Origin: Conoideocrella luteorostrata
Lineage: Eukaryota > Ascomycota > Sordariomycetes > Hypocreales > Clavicipitaceae
Direction of reading: 5' to 3'
DNA length: 64,000 nt
Assembly (NCBI GenBank): GCA_032433595.1
Contig: JASWJB010000072.1
Location: 89,934 to 153,933 of the forward strand
The notes under the pieces are model-generated. The model was not told the origin of the DNA. It saw only the letters and a list, made by a program, of their open reading frames with translations, and made no database searches. A program made the translations under genes and the position numbers. Numbering within the stretch: position 1 is the stretch's first letter; every line of letters starts with the position of its first letter. Below, piece by piece: positions 48,501-59,539 of this stretch.

Positions 48501-51500
48501 ATTACGGCGTACGCGCTAGTCAGTATGAACAGATGGGATTGCAATACATCCAACGAGTGAGTACAGAGGCACAAGAAGCCTGCCGTTTTCAGACACTGGT
48601 AGTCGTACAACCGGCCACAGCAAGCGACCCTGCTAATGAAGCTCAAAGGCTCTTTGTTCCCAGCCAAGAGCAGAATGATAATTGGAAAGCACTAGATACA
48701 TTCAGCACATATGCAATCACGATTGTATGTGAATACGCTGGTTCAGAATTGCAGTTCTCCATGAGTTTCGACTCGGGGATAATAGACCCCGCCAAGGCAC
48801 AAAGAATTCTTGAACAATTAACGCATACTACACGTCAGATATGCGATCCAGCAAACATTGATACCAGACTTGGCGACCTGGATGTTCTCACTTCACGGGA
48901 CTTGGAAGATATCTGGTCCTGGAACGCTACGGTACCATTGGCGGTGGATGACCATTGTGTGCATGACCTGGTCACAAAACAAGCCCAGAAGCAACCATCA
49001 GCAACGGCCATATGCACATGGGACGGCAAGCTTACAAATCGACTCACGTACGCGGAGGTAGACGACCTGTCAACACGGCTAGCATGCTATCTGGTTACTC
49101 TCGGCATTGGTCCAGGGATTATCGTTCCCCTTTGCTTTGAGAAGTCCATGTGGACATCTGTTGCAATGCTTGGTGTAATGAAAACTGGCGCCACTTCGGT
49201 GGCATTGGACGTCACCCAGCCTAAAGATCGCCTCCGAGCCATTGTCGGTCAAGTTCAACTAACAGCCACGGTTTCATCAAGAGAAGGCGCGGCTCTTGTC
49301 GCGTCTCTGTGCTCCTGCAAGCAAAATATCATTGTTGATCTAGAAAGTTTGCAGCAAATGGTACCGACAGCCCATCTCCCCGATGTAGATCCAAAAAACA
49401 CTCTCTACCTAGCATTTACTTCCGGTAGCACGGGCGAGCCGAAAGGCGTGAAGATCAGTCACTCAAACTTGGCTAGCGCCATTAAATACCAGCAACAGCC
49501 TCTCGGATTTACGCCTGATTCACGAGTGTACGATTTTGCCTCATATGCCTTCGATGTGGCCTGGTATAACGCTTTTCAAACCCTAGCTGCGGGGGGGTGT
49601 TTGTGCGTGCCTTCAGAGCATCAACGTAAAAATGAATTATCCGCCTCTATCGTGGGTCTCAATGCAACGTCAGTCACTCTCACGCCGACTGTCCTAGATG
49701 TGCTAGACGATGACGTTTTGAAGACTCTGGACATTCTCGAGACCGGCGGCGAAGCTGTTCATCAGGCACAGATTGACAGGATCAAGAAGCATACGAATGT
49801 ACGCATTGCGTACGGGCCCGTCGAGTGCACCATTGGAGTCACCTGGGCTTCGGAAAACCTCGGCCATCGTGACATTGGTCGTGGACTAGGAGCATGCACG
49901 TGGGTGGTTGACCCAGATTCACCCGAGAAATTGGTTGGCGTAGGATGTATCGGCGAACTCTGGATTGAGGGTCCGCTAGTTGGCGATGGCTATCTGAACG
50001 ATCCAGTTAAGACGGCTGCATCATTCGTAGATAACCCATCCTGGCTTGTACGCGGCAGCTCCAGCCATCCGGGACGATGTGGCCGGCTGTATAAGACGGG
50101 TGATCTTGTAAGGTATAAGTCTGACGGCTCATCGCTTGTATTTATTGGCCGCAAAGATATGCAGGTAAAAATCCGCGGACAACGCGTAGAGCTAAGCGAG
50201 GTGGAATATCATGTGCGTAAGTGTCTCGCCAATGAAGCTGGAGTTACCGGAAAGGCCGATGCATCTATAGTGGCTGAGGTTGTTACACCACGGGATACCG
50301 ACAAAGCCGTGCTTCTCGCGCTCATTATGCCCGCAGGCGCAGCGATAATGACTCAAGAAGAACTCACTCTTGCTGTTGCCGAACTCACAGACGGCACCAA
50401 TAGACGCTTATCAGCGAGTGTGCCTTCTTACATGATTCCCATGGGGTATCTACCTCTGGCTAGTGTGCCTAGAACCACTACAGGTAAAACAGATCGTCGA
50501 TCTCTCAAATCGGACCTTGATGCGCTATCACTGAATGATCTCCGGGACCGTCTAGTTTCCAAGTCTCATAAACGGTCAGTTGCAACCGCAACGGAAGCTC
50601 TGCTTCAACGTCTATGGGCTTCGGTGCTTGGCATTGAAGGTAGCGCCATTAATGCTGATGACAGCTTCTTTGAGCTGGGAGGGGATTCCATTCAAGCTAT
50701 GCGACTTTCGACCGCTACATGTCGTGAGGGCATGCCGATCACCGTATCAGACGTGTTGAACCACCCGCAGCTCAGCCAACTAGCACTGTGTTTGTGCTCA
50801 ACGATCGAGTCTCCTATTCATCAGCCAGCTCATTTCTCGCATCTAGACTTGGATAAAAGGAACCATTTGCAGGACGGGATCATCCAGCGGATAATGCACT
50901 CAAATGTTGAAGCACAGGACATTTTACCCGTGTCTCATTCTCAAAGACAATTTTTAGACGGCTCCATTAAGGGAACGCCGATTGGGATCAACCATTTTTT
51001 TCTCGATCTACCAGCCTCCACCAGTATTTCCCGACTCGCTGCGAGTTGTGATGACTTGATTCAGCATTTTGAGATCCTACGGACGATCTTCGTCGCCTTT
51101 GAGTCTAAGTTTTATCAAGTCATTTTGAAACACCTATCAGTACCTCTAGAGATTCGCCATGGTGCTGGAAACTTGTCAGACTGTTTTGAATCATTACGCC
51201 AGGAGGATGGTGCACAGACAGCTACGCTTGGCCGCACATTTCTGCGTCTAGTGCTTCTCCAGGCTCAGACAGGCGACATGCGCCTCGTTATTCGTATTTC
51301 CCATGCGCAGTACGATGGAATCAGCTTCGGGAATATTCTTTCCGCATTATCCAACTTGTACGAGGGACATTCGCTTCCGCAAGAGCCAAGTCTATCTAGC
51401 CTGATTCACGTTCAAAACGAGGACTTGAATTATTCATACTGGGATTCGCTACTCAAGGACTCATCAATGACATACATGAGGTCTCAAGATGCAACTGTCA

Positions 51501-52123
51501 CAACAAACGAAAGTTTCTCCATTCTGCGGCTCGAGAGAACGACTTCGTCCCCCAATGTTGCCGCTGGCATGACGAAGGCCACGCTCTTCACTTCAGCGTG
51601 TGCGCTCATGCTCGCCCGTATGACCGGATCCCACGATGTTCTGTTCGGTCGTGTTGTCGCTGGAAGGGGTGCGCTACCAGTAGCATTACGCAACATTGTG
51701 TTCCCTTGTATCACTGTTCTGCCTGTCCGCGTGAAGCTCCCTCCGTGCGCCAGCGTGAGTCACAGCGCGCCGGCACAGGTTCGAGATCAATATATTACGG
51801 GCCTAAAGTATGAGAATATTGGACTTCCTCAGCTGTCAACGCATTGTGAGAGCTGGCCAAAAGATGTGCAGGAGTTTGGCTGCGTTGCCCAGTATCAGAA
51901 TGTTGATGAAAGCCCAGTCTTGAACCTTTCCGGCTGCTCGATCCCTACTCAACACTACAGGGCGATCATGGATGAGCAAGGAAGTAGCAACACGATTCAG
52001 ATTGTCGCAGTACCGTCCGGTTCTCAATTGAACTTGATAATTACTGCCAAATCAACAGTCTGCGATATGGCATTACTGCATCTTGCTATGGAAGAACTCT
52101 GTGCCGCTCTTGCAAGCTACTAA
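30522..52123 (+). CDS. Hexamodular nonribosomal peptide synthetase, one gene with a GC-AG intron
   Basis: Two exons, 30522-41396 and 41462-52123, giving about 7,178 residues. Order: A1 (25-530), T1 (Ser608), C1 (HHAIYDG from 808), A2 (1105-1590), T2 (Ser1677), C2 (HH 1879), A3 (2180-2680), T3 (Ser2750), E (HHLVVD from 2933), C3 (SHTLCD from 3391), a half C domain (about 3700-3935), A4, T4 (Ser4521), C4 (HH 4722), A5, T5 (Ser5612), C5 (HH 5809), A6, T6 (Ser6701) and terminal CT (SHAQYDG from 6905). All six T domains keep GGDS and all six A domains keep FTSGSTG. There is no starter C, no methyltransferase and no thioesterase. It would build a six-residue peptide with residue 3 epimerised and released by CT. 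The ATG at 30522 follows a non-ATG open extension and directly precedes the usual pre-A linker. The product is unknown. Confidence 0.9.
41397..41461 (+). other. GC-AG intron inside the NRPS C3 domain
   Basis: The first long frame reads DPHE to 41396; the second is open from 41459 and reads YDLSLSVLQKG from 41462. DPxEYDL.L is the conserved joint of fungal condensation domains. The 65-nt gap starts GCAAGT and ends CCTAACAG, with ACTAAT about ten bases before the acceptor. Its length restores the frame exactly, which no GT donor nearby does at a plausible intron size. Confidence 0.85.
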
Positions 52124-53219
52124 GGTACACAGCGTGAAGAAACTAGTTGATTGAAGGAGCGGCTGAGCTCCACAATATGCTTCTGTTAAATCACGTCAGA
52201 AAATCTATTCTACCTAGAAACATAATAAAGCTTTACTATTCACGCGTGCCCAGACTATCAAGCCATCCAAGTACGCAAGTAGTGTCGTGAGATTCGGCGC
52301 ATAGTCCCGTAACTCCGAGGCGAGCGCACCGGCACCGGAAGTGACGTGTAGAAACTGCTTGTGTACGGTAAACCACGTATGTGATTGTACTTGAGGTACG
52401 GAAGATCCCGCATGTCAAACTGCGCAGTTTTTGGTGCACATGACCGGTTAGCGGCGCGTACTGGATCGGCCGTCCTTGAAGTACGTGTACATATAACGTA
52501 GGTATACAGTAGACTCACAGTATCCGGACTGTGACAGCCAAGCTTGCGCGGGGAGGTGGCGGGACGATCCGCAAACCAGCTAATAACTAGACACGGAAAG
52601 TCAAGTTTCTTGTCGAAGCTAACTGCATAGCGCTCCACAGAGGATCAGTCTGCATACCACCATATATTGCATATGCAACTACGGAGTACGGAGTACGGGA
52701 ATCCGCAAGAAAGATGCCCTTGGCCTTCATTCGATGACACCACACCTCCCTCCCACATACCATCTCCATTTATTTGGACACAGCTCTTGTACCTAAGCTA
52801 TTCCACTTTTAGAAGCCCGTGGCCCGAGTATTCTTGGCGTAAGCAGAAAGCGACCTCGCCACGTCAATGCGGCGGAGCCACAACGCTTCAGATGTTGCAT
52901 TGCTTCCTTGGTAGCGTAAACAAGTTCCACGGTGTAAGTAAAGAGTACATTGCGCTCACAGAAGTGCAGAGGGGAAATACTAGCGCAGAAAAGATCGCTA
53001 TGGGCTACTAGTGTGGAGCTCGAGAATCGATATTTCTCCGTTCATGCTCAGGACTTGGGAGTGGCAGACAGACTTGCCTGTCAGTTAGTCCGTAACCCCT
53101 CTCGCCCTTACTCATTTATTTATATGAAGAATACACCAACTGAGCCTGCCAGCCCGGCAAATCAAAACAACCACTGCGAGCAGCGACGGAGCTAGTAACC
53201 CCATCGAGTAGGGTAAGCG
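52124..53219. other. Intergenic, no gene seen
   Basis: About 1.1 kb between the NRPS stop and the carboxypeptidase-like gene. It contains two overlapping TACGGAGTA words at 52680-52695. No coding structure was recognised. Confidence 0.5.
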
Positions 53220-55552
53220 ATGCTGTTCCATACACTGCTGGCATGCAGCCTAGCCGGGCTTGCGAGAGCTCAATTCCCCCCTGAGCCGGAGGGAATAACC
53301 ATTCTCCGGTCAAAGCTCCATGAAAACGTGACGATATCTTACAAAGAGGTTTGTGTGGATAGTAACGATCGAGAGGTAGGAGCTAACGAGTTTCACAGCC
53401 AGGTATCTGCGAGACTACTCCAGGTGTGCGATCGTATGCCGGCTACGTACACTTACCCCCTGGCACTTTGAATGGAGCGGGAGAAGTCCAAGATTATCCT
53501 ATCAATACGTGAGTTGTGCTCCTCTCACCACTTTTTTTTATATGCAATAGACCCTCATACTCGGGAAGCTTCTTTTGGTTCTTTGAAGCCCGCAAGAATT
53601 CAGCGAATGCGCCTCTGGCGATATGGGTCAATGGCGGGCCTGGTTATTCAAGTGTTCTAAAGTAAGAAAAAACATAACTCACCTCAACGCCCGAGACGAG
53701 AGCTATTTTACGCGGAGGGCCAGCTAACCATTCAACTACAGCCTTTTAGAAGAGAATGGGCCTTGTCGGGTGGAAGATGATTCCAAAACCACCCGTCTTA
53801 ACCCGTGGAGCTGGAATAACGAAGTCAATATTCTCTACATCGATCAACCGAATCAAGTCGGCTTCTCGTACGACGTTCCAACCAATGGAAGCCTGAAAAT
53901 CACAGTTGATGAGGATGGCGCAGAGTATTTCTACTATCCAGAGCAATTTACCGAGACTCCAAAAGCCAATTTATCATACTATCCTGGCACATTTGCTAGC
54001 GGAAATCCCGCAGCAGCCCCGAACTCGACGAGATCTGCAGCACACGCGATTTGGCATTTTGCCCAGATTTGGCTTGGCGAATTTCCTCATTTCAAACCAA
54101 AGACCAACAGCATAAGTCTATGGACGGAGGGCTACGGCGGACATTTCGGTCCTGCCTTCTTTCAGTTCTTTCAAACGCAGAACGACAAGATCACCAATGG
54201 CAGCATTAAGAAGAAGGACGCATTCTACATTCACCTCGATACTTTGGGAATAATCAATGGCCTTATAGATCTCATCTATACAGGGGAGGCCTGGTATAAC
54301 TTTGGATACAACAATGTAAGTGCCCGTCGATTGCGTGAATCCTACCTTCACATACTGGACCCCTGCAGGCACTGATGCCACAATGATAGACCTATGGGAT
54401 TGAAGTCTTCAACAAAACCGTATACCATGAGTTGATGCATAGGTGGAGTCGTGCCGGCGGTTGCAAAGAGAGGATTATTGCATGTCAGGAAGCACTAAAA
54501 AAAGGTGACTGGGTTGAAATCTGTGGTGCTCTCAACACTGAAGATCCGGGCTGTGGTGGGCCACCCTTTCAACAGTACTATAATGGAGGTCGGGCTTGGT
54601 ACGATATCGCCCATCCCGCGGCTGATCCTTTCCCCAAACCTTATCGTAAGTGTCTAACTTCTTCTTTTTTTAATGCAAACTTGCCCTTCACAGATATCAT
54701 GTGTTTAACACTTGTTTCTATGGAACAAGTCATCACACTTACATACTAGCATTGCTCGGACAAAATGCATAATTCTTAAGAGAGTTTAGGCTGACACCAA
54801 ATATTCCAGTGTATGGATACTTGATGGAAGAATCTGTTTTAGGAGCGCTCGGAGTCCCCGTAAACTTTAGCAAGCAATCACTTGCCGCCAGCCAGAGCAT
54901 TCAGGGATCTCTAGATGTCATACAGGGAAGCTTTTTGGATTCCATAGGAGATCTCCTAGATCATGGTGTCAGCGTGCACCTCATGTGAGCGTGAAGAGCC
55001 ATTTAATTTCCATCATGGAGATGCTGACCTGCATTTGTTAGGTATGGCGATCGAGACTACTCCTGCAACTGGGCAGGAGGTGAAGCAAGCAGCTTAGCAG
55101 TTCCATACAAGCACTCATCCGACTTCACCAATGCCGGATACGCTCCGTTACTGACCACTGGCGGCGTGGACGGCATGACCAGACAGTTTGGCAACTTCAG
55201 CTTTACGCGCGTGTTCCAGGCCGGCCAAGAAGTCCCGGCCTACCAGCCTGAAGCAGCTTACGAGATTTTTAAGCGAGCAACCTTCCATCGCGACGTACCA
55301 ACAGGTAGTGTGCTAGTTACGGACGACTTTACAACTAGTGGTCCGCGAACAATCTGGAACATCACAAATGAGCCCCCAGAGCCGCCTGAGCCAAGGTGCA
55401 ATGTCCTAAAGCTCCAGACGTGCACTTCCGAAGTTATAGACAAGATCGTCACTGAGAAAGTCATTGTTAAAGATTGGTTCGTGGTTGATGAGGTCGAGGA
55501 AAGGGGTTCCGAGGATGTTTTCGAAGACTATGAAAGTTCCGGTGAGCTGTAG
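53220..55552 (+). CDS. Secreted serine carboxypeptidase (S10)-like protein lacking catalytic Ser and His
   Basis: Seven exons: 53220-53348, 53399-53508, 53551-53661, 53742-54315, 54390-54645, 54810-54984, 55042-55552, giving 621 residues. Residues 1-18 form a signal peptide ending ARAQ. Family landmarks are clear: [17 protein letters not shown], the oxyanion segment [17 protein letters not shown], and [12 protein letters not shown]. The nucleophile motif, normally ESYGGH, reads TEGYGGH with Gly247 in place of Ser. The His motif, normally AGHEVP, reads AGQEVP with Gln514. The Asp motif [10 protein letters not shown] (Asp457) is kept. The frame and all splice joints are intact, so this looks like a maintained pseudoenzyme rather than a pseudogene. 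It is 1.1 kb downstream of the NRPS in the same direction. A role in binding or sequestering peptides is possible but unproven. Confidence 0.82.
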
Positions 55553-56259
55553 TTAAGTTTTATGTTGAGGTAATTGATTCACATAACGTGTGGCAGCCTC
55601 GCATTTCTGACTGAAACCTGAATTATGTCTCTGGCTTGCCTTGAGGCCGCAGCTCCTTTACATTTGGAGAATATTGTCAGACAAAACATTAATTCCACAA
55701 TCTAATCGCGATGTGGAATAGAATGCATTCTTGAGAGTGGTCTTTCCCCTTTTCCTCCTCTACCCTCATGATCTGATATAAGGTGACATGTAGTTGCTGT
55801 AGACTGTAGCACATATAAATTCAAAACTGAAAATATGCCATAGATTCTGCTCTGTAGTCAAAACTATCATCAAGTTTCGATTCTTGGCGTTGAGTCGTCT
55901 TTAGCTCGCATTGGCAAACTCAAATACCCTATCGACATGACTGAAGGATAGACGTATGCCAATTCATGAACTCCCTACGCATCGCATAGTTTCACTACGG
56001 TTTTCTGTACAATGCTCACGTGACAACAGTCCAATAACTTATGGCTAGATAACAGACTATTCTTTTTTTGTGGCCGAAATTTTCGAGCTCAAACAAGTAC
56101 CGCAAGTGGGATCAACTCATGAGCTTTACACAAGAATAATCTCACAGAAAAAGATGAGATGGTCCACAATGTGACATTAAACATCCAATTCTAGGTCATC
56201 CAACACAGAACAGCAAATTTGTAATTCCTTAGGAGGAATAGCCTGCCGGAAGCATACAT
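55553..56259. other. Intergenic, no gene seen
   Basis: Downstream region of the carboxypeptidase-like gene up to the solo LTR. AT-rich, without recognisable coding structure. Confidence 0.5.
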
Positions 56260-56460
56260 TGTGGGTTGCACAGGGTTGTGCAACGATCTAGATCGTCGGC
56301 TTCAAAATACAATATATTCAATAAGTCTGTCTGTCTGTCTAAGAAGAAGAAAACAAATCAAGGTGGGAGGCTCGATATCGCCGTATAAATATGGTGGCGG
56401 AAAGGTGACCATGTGACTCGCTCCATGATCCTTGGTGTGCTTGGCGGCAGGATTCCAACA
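56260..56460 (+). mobile_element. Solo LTR copy C with target-site duplication
   Basis: A 201-bp element starting TGTGGGTTGC and ending GGATTCCAACA, flanked by the direct repeat TACAT (56255-56259 and 56461-56465). It contains a CTGT microsatellite, an AAGAAGAAGAAAAC tract, ATATCGCCGTATAAATATGG and GGTGACCATGTGA. TG...CA ends with a 5-bp duplication identify it as a solo long terminal repeat. The best-preserved sister is 9883-10086. Confidence 0.85.
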
Positions 56461-56465
56461 TACAT

Positions 56466-57125
56466 ACATATCATTACTGAATTCAACTTGTCGCAGGAAG
56501 CTGGGAAGGGCCGTATTCAGCATGGCTACATTTATCGGTGGGAGGACGTGGTGAATGAACAAGTCATTGTGTACCTGTGCATGCTCACTTATGTTAACTA
56601 AGCGCTTGGATTGTTGCCATTATCCGACCTTCTATTGTGGCTACATTACGTTAGCTCCCATCCAGCAGCATCTTCCGCTAGGGTCGTAACGATCGTACGC
56701 GTAACAAGTAGCTACCCTAGGAGTGCTCAAAACTATACATATAGTATGAAATTCTCAGCTTTGGTACATACCACGATCTCAATATAGGGATAAGTTGTTC
56801 AATTAATCAAGTCTGCGTAGTGGGAACCATACTATATAACTAAAAAAAAGGAAGCAAATAGAAATATAGCCAGCCAGTAGTCGCCTCATGACTGCCAAAG
56901 TACACCACCACATAGCCAGTGAGAACTAACATTATGTTTTGTCAATCTGATATGTTTCTGTGCCGCCAATTGCTCATCCTCTCGCAAAAGTAAAGTATTT
57001 CCACATTGTCGGCAAGAGAACCTCGGAAGTCCACTAGAAAACTTTGTCTGAGCTTTCCAGGGGCTGGGGGGAAGGGGATAGATGAGTGTGCCGACAGCAT
57101 CAAGTAAACAGAAATTTCATGTTCA
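56466..57125. other. Intergenic, no gene seen
   Basis: No supported gene; the 62-codon frame beginning at 56413 starts inside the LTR and has no features. Confidence 0.45.
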
Positions 57126-57341
57126 CTAATATTTGTAACAGCGGTGGCGGCGTTCGTCCCATCTTCTGCGTTCACGGCATCTGCAGTGACGTGATTTGTT
57201 GTCCCACCATGCGTACGGATCATTCCAGCATCGGCGGTCAGAAGCTGCGTCGATGTCGTTTATATTCTCTGTCTCAGGCTGAGGCAACGCAGTGATAGAA
57301 CCAATAGCAAAGAAGAATAGAAGAGTTTTTTGAAGAAGCAT
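57126..57341 (-). CDS. Small secreted Cys/Arg-rich protein
   Basis: A 71-residue single-exon protein. Residues 1-19 are a hydrophobic signal peptide ending SITA-LP, followed by a short acidic propeptide-like stretch. The mature C-terminal half has four cysteines (38, 53, 55, 68) and is rich in Arg, Trp and Tyr: CWNDPYAWW, then CRCRERRRWDERRHRCYKY. The ATG sits in a CCCAAAATG context, which is good for fungi. The cysteine pattern would allow two disulphide bonds. Size, secretion and charge fit a candidate effector or antimicrobial peptide, which is inference. I recognise no family. No Kex2-type KR site clearly separates a propeptide, though SDRRC comes close. Confidence 0.6.
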   Translation of the reverse strand: MLLQKTLLFFFAIGSITALPQPETENINDIDAASDRRCWNDPYAWWDNKSRHCRCRERRRWDERRHRCYKY

Positions 57342-58987
57342 TTTGGGTGAGTCGAGTGGTGTAACCGTTAGTTAAACAAAGACGGTATTAGATGAAGTAA
57401 GGTATTTAAGTATGGTCAAGTACTATGAATCAAACAAGAGTAATTTGTGTGGGACATAGGATAGATTATATATTAGCAAAGCTTGCGGGGGCCAAGACTA
57501 TGAAATAAACTGGGCTCCTGTCTGGAGGAGCTGACCTGGACAAGTCAGCGCTAGTTAGTGGCTAGTTTTTTTTTAATTCTTTGTCATTCTTTATCGTGTG
57601 CTCACTCAGCCATCATCAATGGGCCGCTTTCGTTAGGTTTCGACTGCCGTGTCTCAGCCATGCGCTAATGAATTAGTGCCACATATACGTGTACAGCGTC
57701 CAGCGGAACCAACATATAATGTGGCTGCCAAAGTATCCTGTGTGTTTACCTACGACAAAATCCCTTTGTCCTTTCGGGTGCGTCGCATAACTCAAAAGTG
57801 TACGGAGTACTCCGTACATGTTGGATTTCATCCGTAAGCACTAGCATAGTTGGGCGTTTGGAGAAGGCTGGGCGAAAGATGGATGCCGGACGTCATATTG
57901 AGTGTCAATTGTAAGCCGTTTCCACCGTTCGCTGCTAAGTTGTCTCATCCTCTCTATTCCAGGATGACGACGATCTGCGAGTAGTCGGCAGATGACGAAG
58001 AAATAAACCTGATTACTTTGCCCCCTCCCCTCGTCTCTCCTCGCTTCGTTGGGCCACCAGAGTAGCTCCATCAATGAAGTTCAAGGACTGTGGCGTTGAT
58101 GGGCATCCAGAACCAAACATCTCGGATAAATCGGCTATCGTGGCTGTTTCTCCGCCCGTTTGACAACAATAGCGCTTATCCATAATGTCAAAGGCGCGCT
58201 AATAAGCAATAGCTTGATGCCGGACTCGCTAAAGTTCCGGACTAGTTGACAATTGCCGGCCTCGCAATGCCGTGACGCTGAATGCCGACCGCTGACCGCT
58301 TATTGTTGGGTTTGCCATTCAACGTCATGGATTCATGATTTTATTACGACATAAAAATAATATATTTGGGAGCGACAAACTATATCAGTAGATGTCTTAT
58401 TTTTACATATTCTAGGGCAACACTCTAGTTAGTTAATTTTCTCCAGCATGGTGTAGTCGACATTTGTTGTTCAACGTTACAAAGCTACGAGTCTACAGAC
58501 TAAAAAAAATAAAAATAATTATATGTATCCAATGGAAACCCGCCAGGCCAAGTGTGGATAGATGAAACTCTTTGTGGTTTTGACTTGACAAAATATGTTG
58601 ATAAATAGCCTTCATGAATAGTAAGACTTACGGCGTACGAACTATAACAGGACAGTATGCGGCCGCATTGATTTGCAGCACTATCTAGGCGACATGTGTT
58701 GCATATTTTATGTCTAGAAAATAGTAGTTCTTGTTGAGCTATGTGAGGTCGTGAGAAATGGTAATACCGTAGCTACCCATAGGTCGAAGCGTCTAGACCA
58801 CTACGGATTCCACCTAAGCTATGGACATCTTACGATGTTTGTAAACAAAGCAATTAGTTTATTGACAAACAAATTCAACAATCATTTATTCCACTGAGCT
58901 CAGACAACGGCATCGCCCGACTCACACGGTGTCGTATGCCGCTAGAAGTCCGTTTGTCCATTGTTGTGAATTTATAGTTGTTAGTCA
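57342..58987. other. Gene-poor AT-rich stretch
   Basis: Contains a perfect 16-bp palindrome, TACGGAGTACTCCGTA (57801-57816). Open frames around 57649-58074 have no recognisable features. The part after 58320 is very AT-rich. Confidence 0.5.
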
Positions 58988-59539
58988 ATGATTTTTGGCG
59001 GGGTAATTCCGGCATGTATTACGAACATCGGATTCAGGACCAAAAAAAAAAAAAGAGACGGTCTCTGCTACTATCCTCATAATTTGGCAAAGCTCTCACT
59101 CAAAGATGATGGTTGTGTCATGAGAGCCCGTACTGTCCCCTTACAGTGCGGCAACGAGGAGGCGCTCCATCATGGCAAAGTCACTGTTCAAGAAGTGGGA
59201 CATTGGTTTAGGCTCTTTCACACTTTCGAGAACGACGATTGCAATGGAGAAGAGGATATGATCGAGGACACTCCTTCTCAGGCCAGTCGAACCAACTTTA
59301 ACCGCCCTATTGGCCGAGATTCATGTCCAGATAAGCCCGGTATGGATCCCGTCCGTAACTTTATGGACTATTCTTCCGAGTATGACTTCCCTTTATATTC
59401 CATCTTCACATCTTGCTAATCGGCCTGCATTTATAGGGAATGCCACACAGAATTTACCTCCGGTCAAGCCGCCCGCATGTATGAGCTATTTAAGAAGTAT
59501 CGTGCTCAACCTATATTGTACGACCAAGTGTACGGCTAG
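58988..59539 (+). pseudogene. M43 (pappalysin-like) metalloprotease relic
   Basis: The C-terminal half of a fungal secreted M43 metalloprotease is readable: DGCVMRARTVP, then the zinc site, then CNGEEDMIEDTPSQ, GRDSCPDKPGMDPVRNFMDYSSE and, after a 57-nt intron (59380-59436, GTATGA...TATAG), CHTEFTSGQAARMYELFKKY to a TAG at 59537. The zinc motif HExxHxxxxxH has lost its first His: the sequence reads VQEVGHWFRLFHTF with CAA at 59189-59191. The signal peptide and N-terminal half are missing; upstream sequence includes a run of 13 A. Active relatives degrade host or matrix proteins. This copy should be catalytically dead. Confidence 0.7.

Noticed and set aside
30504..52123. Two separate NRPS genes
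   Set aside because: The second frame begins at TTG in mid C domain and the GC-AG intron joins the two frames at a conserved motif.
30522..52123. Destruxin- or cyclosporin-type synthetase
   Set aside because: No N-methyltransferase insertions are present between A and T domains, and an E domain is present.
54693..54770. Extra exon within the fifth intron of the carboxypeptidase-like gene
   Set aside because: An acceptor-like site and a short open stretch exist, but it ends in TAA and the direct joint PKPY-LYGYLMEE fits the family better.
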